A stretch of DNA of 29,522 nt from CAYLOC01 sp964385195. Lineage in GTDB: Bacteria > Actinomycetota > Actinomycetes > Propionibacteriales > Nocardioidaceae. A model generated the notes under the pieces. That model had not been told where the DNA came from. It did no database searches and saw only the letters and a list, made by a program, of their open reading frames with translations. The translations under genes were made by a program, and so were the position numbers. How positions within the stretch are numbered: position 1 is the stretch's first letter; every line of letters begins with the position of its first letter. Location: contig CAYLOC010000009.1 of NCBI GenBank assembly GCA_964385195.1, positions 1 through 29,522 of the forward strand. The letters are read 5' to 3'. Shown piece by piece: positions 23,973 through 29,522 of this stretch.

Positions 23973-24205
23973 AGGTCCGCAGCCCGCGGCAGCGACGTCA
24001 GCCGGGCCGGCTCGAACTCGGTGTCGTCGTTGGTCTGCAGCCAGTCAACGATGCTGCGCTTGTCGGTGAGTTGCTCGTAGTCTGGCGCCGACAGCAGCAC
24101 ATAGGCAGTCCGTCCACGGTCGGTGATGATGACGGGGCCGTGATCGGCCGCTCGCTTGGCGGCGCTGACGTCGCGATTGAAGTCTCGGGCGCTCATCGTC
24201 TTCAT
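23969..24205 (-). CDS. Phd/YefM-family antitoxin
   Basis: Encodes 78 residues with the Phd/YefM pattern: MSARDFNRDVSAAKRAADHG, then PVIITDRGRTAYVLLSAPDY, then a toxin-binding acidic tail. ATG at 24205 is chosen since GGGAGGG lies seven bases upstream; the ATG at 24211 would sit against it. It neutralises the adjacent PIN toxin and probably represses the operon at the 16-bp palindrome upstream. Confidence 0.86.
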   Translation of the reverse strand: MKTMSARDFNRDVSAAKRAADHGPVIITDRGRTAYVLLSAPDYEQLTDKRSIVDWLQTNDDTEFEPARLTSLPRAADL

Positions 24206-24223
24206 GGTCATCCCTCCCGAGTG

Positions 24224-24266
24224 GTAGGTACGTACCTACTTTACGGCCAGGTGCGCGAGCAGGCAA
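24224..24266 (-). promoter_or_regulatory. antitoxin promoter and palindromic operator
   Basis: A perfect 16-bp palindrome GTAGGTACGTACCTAC (24224-24239) overlaps a minus-strand promoter with -35 TTGCCT (24266-24261), a 17-base spacer and -10 TAAAGT (24243-24238). It lies just upstream of the RBS. A Phd dimer is the expected ligand. Confidence 0.65.
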
Positions 24267-24326
24267 GCACGTCTCCTCGCCACCGGAAAGCGCGGGCCGT
24301 CCGCAAGCCGATCGTTCATCGGGACC

Positions 24327-24668
24327 TTATAGAGATCGTGGTGCGGCGATGTCTTGAACACCGAGGTAGTGGGCCAGCGCGAGCTCGACCTCTGCGAGCC
24401 GGTCTCGGGTCAGGTAGTCGACGGGGTCGCCCACGACATAATTGACGTCGATCGAGCGTATCTGGTCGACCAACATCCTTGTCGGCCGACCGGCAACCTC
24501 AAGCTCGGGTCGGTGGATCGATGCGCCGGCCGAGGCCGACGTGGGAACAACGGCCACGACCGAGAGCGGCGAATCTGACGGTGACATCACCAGCCCCAGA
24601 CGCTTGCCACCCTGCTCATGGCCGCGCGGCCGGCCCAGGTCAATCCGGTAGATGGCCCCACGGATCAC
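24327..24668 (-). CDS. mazF: MazF/PemK-type toxin
   Basis: The 113-residue protein has the MazF start MIRGAIYRIDLGRPRGHEQG, then KRLGLVMSPSD and SVVAVVPTSASAG, and the dimer region MLVDQIRSIDVNYV. It is expected to be a sequence-specific mRNA or tRNA endonuclease. The start overlaps the end of the antitoxin gene by 4 bases. The usual Arg near the start of the S1-S2 loop and the late Thr/Ser in VPTSASA fit the active-site pattern. Confidence 0.88.
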   Translation of the reverse strand: MIRGAIYRIDLGRPRGHEQGGKRLGLVMSPSDSPLSVVAVVPTSASAGASIHRPELEVAGRPTRMLVDQIRSIDVNYVVGDPVDYLTRDRLAEVELALAHYLGVQDIAAPRSL

Positions 24669-24865
24669 CAGGCTTCGGGCTCTGCGTTGACGTCCTCATC
24701 CGCCAGTGCTTCCGCGTCTGAGCGGAACTGCATCAGCCAGCGTTCGTGGTCCAAGAGCCGAAGGGCCCGGCGCAACGTGTCGGAAGTACTCTCACCCGGC
24801 TGCGCGGCCTCCCGCAGGATGCGCTCGTCGTCTTGTGTCGGGCGGAACCCGATCGATGCAGTCAT
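24665..24865 (-). CDS. MazE-like RHH antitoxin
   Basis: A 66-residue protein starting MTASIGFRPTQDDERILREA with GESTSDTLRRALRLLDHERW, a ribbon-helix-helix unit, and an acidic tail (ALADEDVNAEPEAW) that would bind MazF. It overlaps mazF by 4 bases. A TAGCAT -10 lies six bases before its ATG, so it is probably leaderless. Confidence 0.8.
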   Translation of the reverse strand: MTASIGFRPTQDDERILREAAQPGESTSDTLRRALRLLDHERWLMQFRSDAEALADEDVNAEPEAW

Positions 24866-24871
24866 GGCACC

Positions 24872-24901
24872 ATGCTAATGAGTGTTCGACAAATGTTCAA
24901 C
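24872..24901 (-). promoter_or_regulatory. mazEF-like leaderless promoter with direct repeats
   Basis: Minus strand: -35 TTGAAC (24900-24895), a 17-base spacer, -10 TAGCAT (24877-24872), then six bases to the ATG (24865). Two near-identical octamers, TGTTCGAC (24883-24890) and TGTTCAAC (24894-24901), repeat with an 11-base period and may be antitoxin sites. Confidence 0.6.
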
Positions 24902-25013
24902 GCACAGGCGCTACCGTCCCGCAACCCGATCCGTTTACGGCGCGGCGGTGAGGGTCAATCACTGTCCCGCTAGCCGATCCCGAACTGACATGCGGGTGGC
25001 GGGGTTCGGGTGG

Positions 25014-25640
25014 TTATTGGTGCTGTGTGCTCGAGGGTTGGCTTGTTTGTCTTCGTAGAGCGTCGGCGAGCGCGGTTGTCACGAACTTGGTAATGGTCGC
25101 CGTGCTTGGCGGGGCCGAGTCGCGGTCGGCGAACAGAAGGTGGCCGCCGCCGACCAGGGAGAGGGTGAGCGAGTTGATGTCGGCGTCGGCGGCGATGCGG
25201 CCCAGGTCGCGTTCGGCGGTCAGGTAGGCAGCGATGGCGGTGGTGGCCTCGCTGAGGATCGCGGTGCCGCCGCCGCGCGTGGCTTGCCGCAGCCGGGCGC
25301 GTAGCTCGTCGCGGAAGGTGATCAGCGGGATGATCGCCACCGGGAGCGGCCCGAACAGGGTGGTCAGTGCACCGGTGAGGTTGTCGACCACCGTGCCGCT
25401 GCCAGTGGACTCGCGCAGCGCACTCGACTGCGCCGCGAGCCCGGCGGCCCGGTCGAGCACGAGGTCGGTGAGGAAGGCGTCGAAGTCGGTGAAGTGCCGG
25501 TGCAAGACACCTTTGGCGACACCGGCCTCGTCGGTGACGGCCCGACTGGTCAGCGCGTTCGGCCCGTGGCGCAGTAACACGCGTTCGGCGGCGTCGAACA
25601 GTTGCTGCCGCACCTCACGCAGGTGGACTCCGGTCGGCAC
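25014..25640 (-). CDS. TetR-family regulator
   Basis: The 208-residue protein has an N-terminal TetR DNA-binding domain, with LTSRAVTDEAGVAKGVLHRHFTDFDAFL as helix-turn-helix (split here: LTSRAVTDEAGVAKG, LHRHFTDF). A helical ligand-binding part follows, with an Ala/Thr-rich C-terminus. The GTG at 25640 has GAGAGGA about eight bases upstream. The divergent methyltransferase lies 76 bases away with two tandem palindromes at its start, so it is the probable target. The ligand is unknown. Confidence 0.87.
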   Translation of the reverse strand: MPTGVHLREVRQQLFDAAERVLLRHGPNALTSRAVTDEAGVAKGVLHRHFTDFDAFLTDLVLDRAAGLAAQSSALRESTGSGTVVDNLTGALTTLFGPLPVAIIPLITFRDELRARLRQATRGGGTAILSEATTAIAAYLTAERDLGRIAADADINSLTLSLVGGGHLLFADRDSAPPSTATITKFVTTALADALRRQTSQPSSTQHQ

Positions 25641-25681
25641 GCACTAATCCTCTCCGAACGTGAACCCACTCACTCACATGA

Positions 25682-25723
25682 TTGTCTAGTGGGCGCACGC
25701 CCATTATGGTGGGCGCATGCCCA
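25682..25723 (+). promoter_or_regulatory. dual-palindrome operator on leaderless promoter
   Basis: -35 TTGTCT (25682-25687), a 17-base spacer, -10 TATGGT (25705-25710), then six bases to the ATG (25717). Palindrome TGGGCGcaCGCCCA (25690-25703) fills the spacer, and TGGGCGcaTGCCCA (25710-25723) covers the start codon. Their centres are 20 bases apart, about two helical turns, so two TetR dimers could sit on one face. Confidence 0.65.
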
Positions 25724-26535
25724 CAGTACCGCGCGAGCCGCCCGAAACTCCTCAAGTCAAACCGCATCAAAGCCGGCAGGTGGCCGAGTCGTTCGGCACG
25801 AACCCTGAGCGTTACGACCGGTCCCGGCCCCGCTACCCCGAGGAGCTGATCCGGCGCATCCTCAACACCGCGCCGGGCCCGTACGTGCTCGATGTCGGCT
25901 GCGGCACCGGCATCGTGGCGCGCCAACTCCGGGATGCCGGGGCCACCGTTCTCGGCGTCGAGCCCGATGCCCGCATGGCCGCGTTCGCCCGCGCGAGCGG
26001 CGTCGACTGCGAGGTGGCGACCTTCGAGACCTGGGACCCCGCGGGGCGACGCTTCGATGCGGTGACGGCGGGACAGTCCTGGCACTGGATCAACCCGGCC
26101 ATCGCAACGACGAAGGCCGCCGAGGTACTGCGGCCCGGCGGACTGCTGGCGCTGCTCGCGCACGTCTTCGACCCGCCCGGCCCGGTCGCAGAAGCAACCG
26201 CCGCGGCGTTGAAGCGGCTTGTTCCGGACTCGCCGTTCACCGGCCTGCCGCCCCGATCGCCGCTGCAGATGTACCAGGCGATGTTCGACGGTTTCAGCGA
26301 CGCGATCGGCGGCAGCGGCTCGTTCGCAACCCCGCAGCTATGGCGATTCGACTGGGAACGCTCCTACACCCGAGACCAGTGGCTGGACGTGCTTCCCACC
26401 ACCGGCGCGTTCACTCGACTCGCGCCCGACATGCTCGACGAACTGCTCTCAGCCGTCGCCACCGCCATCGACTCCATCGGCGGCCAGTTCACCATGACGT
26501 ACACGACACTGACGCTCGCGGCCATCACCTCGTAA
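25717..26535 (+). CDS. class I SAM-dependent methyltransferase
   Basis: Encodes 272 residues. The SAM-binding motif I is VLDVGCGTGIVARQ (57-70), followed by VLGVEPDARM with the ribose-binding acid, FDAVTAGQSWHWI as motif II region and LRPGGLLALLAH. The N-terminal ERYDRSRPRYPEELI is typical of UbiE/Trm9-like small-molecule methyltransferases. The acceptor is unknown. The ATG lies in a TetR-type operator and has no ribosome site, so the mRNA is likely leaderless. The neighbouring TetR gene is the natural regulator. Confidence 0.87.
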   Translation: MPTVPREPPETPQVKPHQSRQVAESFGTNPERYDRSRPRYPEELIRRILNTAPGPYVLDVGCGTGIVARQLRDAGATVLGVEPDARMAAFARASGVDCEVATFETWDPAGRRFDAVTAGQSWHWINPAIATTKAAEVLRPGGLLALLAHVFDPPGPVAEATAAALKRLVPDSPFTGLPPRSPLQMYQAMFDGFSDAIGGSGSFATPQLWRFDWERSYTRDQWLDVLPTTGAFTRLAPDMLDELLSAVATAIDSIGGQFTMTYTTLTLAAITS

Positions 26536-26836
26536 CCAAAAAGGACGACGTCCGGCGGCAGGTTTCGTCGGGACGACTCACCTTGCGGCTTTCGTCACCG
26601 CAAGCCGATCCCTAATCGGACAACGCGGGACTCTGTGTCATCGATCGGGCATACAGCGCTGCAGCGCGTCGTGCCCATGGTGCACGTGGGCTCGGCGCGC
26701 TCCTAACTGGCATCCGGTTCCGCCGAGGCCCCCACGATGTACACAACATGGTTCCGATTGTTGCAGCACGGCCACTGTTGTGATAGTCCGATTGTATTGG
26801 GACTGGGTGGTGGTGAGAGTGCGGGCGTCGAAGCAG
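26536..26836. other. 301-bp leader/intergenic region
   Basis: Contains copy B of the 68-bp element (26544-26611), then the small hairpin CCGAT-ccct-AATCGG just after it, and CCGATTGT as a direct repeat near 26755 and 26788. It may be a structured leader for the secreted-protein gene. No known riboswitch was recognised. Confidence 0.45.
26544..26611 (+). repeat. 68-bp element, copy B
   Basis: Matches 22859-22926 (minus strand) at 58 of 68 bases. It includes the stem TTGCGG-N9-CCGCAA and the weakened CGGCGGCA/TTTCGTCG hairpin with G-U pairs. It starts nine bases after the methyltransferase stop and precedes the secreted protein gene. Confidence 0.8.
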
Positions 26837-27871
26837 ATGTCACCTTCTAGAGGAAGTGCTCGTCGACCAAGATGTTGGTTTGGAATCGCCATAGGGTTCG
26901 CGGCAATGCTGGTCCTATTTTCGGCAGAATCGGGCTTTGCGGGTCCGGGGCCCACCCGTGATTCGCTGTCCGCAGGTACCCCCGTAGACAGCGGTGTGGC
27001 GCCCGCCGGTGATGGGCCGCCAGGCTTTTGGTGGGGGACCGATAGCGGCGGGCCTGCTCCCGCGAAGTCGGGTACATGTGGACGATCGGCCCTGCCTTGG
27101 CTGGAGCCAAAGGTAAGGCGTGCGGGCTCATGCGGTCGGTACGGAGGTTACCTTGGGGAAATCGGCGGTTACTGGACTGTGCTTGGCAAGTGTGGAAGCA
27201 ACCACTGGAACGCAACGGCGGCCAAGCGTGCGACCACCAACTACTCGAAGTACCAGGCGGGCATCGGAACCGCGGCGTACTGGTTCGGCGGCGGACCCGG
27301 ACGGGATCCGCATTATGATGGGACCAAGTCCGAGGCATACGCCTGGGGTCGCCGCCAAGCGGTGAAGGCTTGGAAGCGCTATTCGCTCTACCCCCAACTC
27401 TCCGCTCTCCTCGTCATCCTCGATGTGGAGGATGACTGGCCACAAAGCGGTCCGCCCGAGGGCTGGAACGAAGTGGTCCGGTACAGCGGCAGCCACCCTT
27501 GCGGCACGGTTGTGCACCGAGGGGTGGATCCAGCGGTAGCTCGGGCCACCGTCAACGGGTTTCTGAATTACATCTGGGACCACGCCTTCAACGGGCTGTA
27601 CTCAAGCCCCAGCGAGTGGGGGCGCATCTTCGAACATAAGAAGGCGGGCCAGATGCATATCGTGATGGAGTGGACAGCTGGTTATGGCGACAACTGCATC
27701 AACCCAGGACCCTATGGATGGACACAGGCGGCTGGGTCCTGCCCACGGCATTCCGCGCACTTCTTCGGTGGCTCCGGCGTACATGCCAACTGCAAAGTTA
27801 TGTGGCAGTGGCGAGGGGGGCAAGGTGACTATGACCAGATCGACAACATCCGCATGTACCTGTGCCACTGA
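26837..27871 (+). CDS. secreted Cys-rich GH25-like protein
   Basis: Encodes 344 residues. ATG at 26837 gives a clear Sec signal peptide (RRPRCWFGIAIGFAAMLVLF, cleavage near residue 35, GFA/GPG); a GTG at 26780 would add an unsuited extension. The mature part has at least eight Cys for disulfides, GFWWGTDSGG, a DVE triad in LLVILDVEDDW (D196, E198), reminiscent of the acid pair in GH25 muramidases, and FLNYIWDHAFNGLYSSPSEW. It likely acts on cell-wall or extracellular sugar polymers, but the family is not certain. Base and amino-acid use differ from the housekeeping genes at left. Confidence 0.6.
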   Translation: MSPSRGSARRPRCWFGIAIGFAAMLVLFSAESGFAGPGPTRDSLSAGTPVDSGVAPAGDGPPGFWWGTDSGGPAPAKSGTCGRSALPWLEPKVRRAGSCGRYGGYLGEIGGYWTVLGKCGSNHWNATAAKRATTNYSKYQAGIGTAAYWFGGGPGRDPHYDGTKSEAYAWGRRQAVKAWKRYSLYPQLSALLVILDVEDDWPQSGPPEGWNEVVRYSGSHPCGTVVHRGVDPAVARATVNGFLNYIWDHAFNGLYSSPSEWGRIFEHKKAGQMHIVMEWTAGYGDNCINPGPYGWTQAAGSCPRHSAHFFGGSGVHANCKVMWQWRGGQGDYDQIDNIRMYLCH

Positions 27872-27973
27872 GTTTCGTTCACGATTGCATGGACGGCGTT
27901 TGATTGCACGGGGCAACCTTGCGAAGCGGCCCGGCGTCCTTGAAGTAGGGCAACGGCCCAGTGGAGGTATGCG

Positions 27974-28723
27974 ATGTTAACGCCCACCCCGGCAGGCAGG
28001 CCGAGCACTTGGAGGAGGAGTACCGGACGGCGGCGATTTCTGTGTCTAGTCTCAGTCACGATACTCGCGGGAACACTCGCTGGCTGCGGCAGTGCTCGCC
28101 ATGCCTCGACTGGCGCGGCCGAGACCACCTCAGGGGAGACGCCACACTCTCAGGCCACCACAGCAGGGCGGGCTGCGGTCTCCTCGGCCTCCCCAACTGC
28201 AGGTACGACAGAACCCAGCCCGACAGCAAGCACAAGCAGCGACACCAGCCCACAGCCGGAGGCAAGCACGCCCATGACTGCGTGTAGGAGTTCGCAGCTG
28301 CGATTGACGGTGAAACCGGGTGGGGCAGCAACAATGAGCTCCTACTACTTCTTCGTCTTCACCAACACCGGTTCCACCTGCACTATGCGCGGTTTCCCCA
28401 AGATCCTGGCCATGAAGCCAACCGGTGCCCAGGTGCCCCTCCATGTCACAGACAACTTCGGACCGAACGACAAGGTCCCCCCAGTGAGAACCATCACGCT
28501 GGCGTCCGGAGAATCCGCGAGTTTCTACTATGTCACGACTGCCAACCCCAATGGCAACCCGACGTGCGTGATCCCAACCAGGCCGCCGTTCGGGACCATG
28601 AAAGTGATTCCACCAAACAACAAGACCCCCATTGTTGTGTTCAAGAATCGCGCGTCCTGTCCAGGCAAAAGGATAGCCATCTCGCCAATCGTCGCCGGCT
28701 CCAGCCCGCACTGGTCGAGCTGA
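27974..28723 (+). CDS. DUF4232-type lipoprotein
   Basis: The 249-residue protein has a basic start, a hydrophobic stretch FLCLVSVTILAGTLAGC and lipobox LAGC with the lipidated Cys at residue 38. A Ser/Thr/Pro/Ala-rich linker (about 41-100) leads to a DUF4232-like domain (CRSSQLRLTV, YYFFVFTNTGSTCTMRGFPKI, ASGESASFYYVTT), found in exported actinobacterial proteins of unknown role. ATG at 27974 follows GGAGG (27963-27967). It lies 102 bases after the GH25-like gene and may be co-transcribed. Confidence 0.82.
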   Translation: MLTPTPAGRPSTWRRSTGRRRFLCLVSVTILAGTLAGCGSARHASTGAAETTSGETPHSQATTAGRAAVSSASPTAGTTEPSPTASTSSDTSPQPEASTPMTACRSSQLRLTVKPGGAATMSSYYFFVFTNTGSTCTMRGFPKILAMKPTGAQVPLHVTDNFGPNDKVPPVRTITLASGESASFYYVTTANPNGNPTCVIPTRPPFGTMKVIPPNNKTPIVVFKNRASCPGKRIAISPIVAGSSPHWSS

Positions 28724-28838
28724 CCTGTCCCCCTTCCAAGGGAATGGGCAGGCATCGCCCGCTGGGGTCCGATAAGCAGAGGGACGGTCACCGGGACGAG
28801 CGGTGTAAGGGCCCTCTTGCCGAGTCGTCGCTGGCGGA

Positions 28839-28875
28839 TCGACAACCGGTACGGTCTGGTGCCATAATGGCACCA
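28839..28875 (+). promoter_or_regulatory. vapBC operator and leaderless promoter
   Basis: The perfect inverted repeat TGGTGCCAT-a-ATGGCACCA (28857-28875) ends on the first base of the ATG at 28875. -35 TCGACA (28839-28844), 18-base spacer and -10 CATAAT (28863-28868), with six bases to ATG. The palindrome covers -10 and start, so antitoxin binding would block RNA polymerase. Confidence 0.7.
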
Positions 28876-29105
28876 TGAAGCGGATGAATCTACGGGACGT
28901 GCCCGACGATGTGTACGCAGCGCTGGCTGGGGCGGCCGAAGCCAACCGGCAGTCGCTGTCGGCGTTCGTCGTAGAGCGGCTCACCGAGGTCGCGCAGGTG
29001 ACGCGGCTTGATGACTATGTCGCGTCGTACCAGCCGCCTGAGGGCAGCGGTGTGACCATCGAGGATGCGGCCGCCGCGGTGCGAGAGGTGCGAGAGGCCT
29101 CGTGA
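28875..29105 (+). CDS. vapB: RHH antitoxin (VapB/FitA-like)
   Basis: Encodes 76 residues. MKRMNLRDVPDDVYAALAGA with NRQSLSAFVVERL is a ribbon-helix-helix unit, and the C-terminal YQPPEGSGVTIEDAAAAVRE would bind the toxin. The ATG is in a 19-bp palindrome and is probably leaderless. The toxin start overlaps its stop (GTGA). Confidence 0.87.
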   Translation: MKRMNLRDVPDDVYAALAGAAEANRQSLSAFVVERLTEVAQVTRLDDYVASYQPPEGSGVTIEDAAAAVREVREAS

Positions 29106-29503
29106 GCCTAGCCGTCGTCGATGCTTCTGCCCTGGTTGCCTTCTATGCCGCCGACGATCCGCGGCGCCAGACAGTTGCGGTTCGATTGACGGCTGGCGAT
29201 GCGCTGTTCGCACCAGCTCACTTAGACGCCGAGGTCGTGTCCGCCCTGCGCGGGCTGAGCCGACCGAACGCGGCGCTGCGGGCGGCCGTGCCGGGGGCGT
29301 TGCGACATCTCGCGGGGTTCCCGGTTCGGCGTATGCCGCTGGCGCCCCTGCTACAGCGGATCTGGGAGCTGCGCGACAACCTCACCGCCTACGACGCCGG
29401 GTACGTCGCCCTGGCCGAAAGGCTGGATGGTCCGCTGATCACTTGCGACGGGAAGTTTGTCGGGGCCAGTGGACCTCGTTGTTCGTTCGATGTGATCACC
29501 TGA
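29102..29503 (+). CDS. vapC: PIN-domain toxin VapC
   Basis: A 133-residue PIN nuclease with D7 (AVVDASALVAF), E44 (LDAEVVSALRG), D98 (YDAGYVALAE) and D116 (ITCDGKF), the full acid set. It is a relative of the toxin at 21957 of identical length and spacing, though the intervening sequence differs. It should cleave RNA in the cytoplasm when antitoxin is lost. The gene ends 19 bases before the window edge. Confidence 0.88.
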   Translation: MSLAVVDASALVAFYAADDPRRQTVAVRLTAGDALFAPAHLDAEVVSALRGLSRPNAALRAAVPGALRHLAGFPVRRMPLAPLLQRIWELRDNLTAYDAGYVALAERLDGPLITCDGKFVGASGPRCSFDVIT

Positions 29504-29522
29504 CTCGTCTCGATAGTCGATC

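Noticed and set aside
24301..24320. Third partial copy of the 68-bp element
   Set aside because: Only CCGCAAGCCGATC (13 bases) and a following ATCGG are shared; surrounding sequence does not align.
26536..26836. c-di-AMP or cobalamin riboswitch before the secreted protein
   Set aside because: Some hairpins are present, but the conserved cores of these riboswitches are not seen.
1..29522. tRNA, rRNA or CRISPR arrays
   Set aside because: No T-arm-like GGTTCGA-type sequence with cloverleaf context, no rRNA sequence and no regularly spaced repeats were found on reading both strands by eye.

Overview
The window is high-GC DNA with many GTG starts, 4-bp start/stop overlaps, a SigB/SigF-type sigma factor with MEDS/STAS regulators, an ANTAR protein and MMPL transporter, and many TANNNT-N6-ATG leaderless starts. 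Together these point to an actinobacterium. The genus cannot be fixed from sequence alone. One 100-N scaffold gap (20832-20931) splits the window, so synteny across it is an assembly claim.

Left part (1-7968), stress signalling and carbon entry. It holds a tiny membrane protein, a sugar-porter MFS transporter, an overlapping pair of MEDS-domain regulators (MEDS+HATPase, MEDS+STAS), a full-length transketolase, a GAF-ANTAR regulator, and a SigB/SigF-family sigma factor with a strong RBS and a possible self-type promoter. Promoter-like GCAT-N16-GGGTAC sites precede the MFS gene at 403, the operon at 7969 and the membrane protein at 16616, suggesting a local sigma regulon.

Middle (7969-20560), metabolism and efflux. 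A tight five-gene operon encodes an MFS transporter, a small basic protein, a 1059-aa FAD/Fe-S 2-hydroxyacid dehydrogenase, a PoxB-like ThDP enzyme, and a mandelate-racemase-subgroup enolase. It looks like a 2-hydroxyacid uptake, epimerisation or dehydration, oxidation and decarboxylation route, although the substrate is unknown. It is followed by a membrane protein, a divergent MarR/MMPL pair, and a PrxQ-like peroxiredoxin overlapping a P-loop kinase.

Right part (20561-29522), an accessory region. It starts at a 32-bp perfect palindrome and an assembly break with identical 55-bp ends, then two tandem paralogous membrane proteins. Four toxin-antitoxin modules follow (RHH-VapC, Phd-VapC, MazEF-like, RHH-VapC), interspersed with a graveyard of gene fragments (SigE-family sigma, a low-GC fragment, a glycoside hydrolase C-terminus, an unknown C-terminus), a TetR/methyltransferase pair, a secreted GH25-like protein and a DUF4232-type lipoprotein. 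A 68-bp element occurs twice in inverted orientation here. Several operators sit directly on leaderless start sites.
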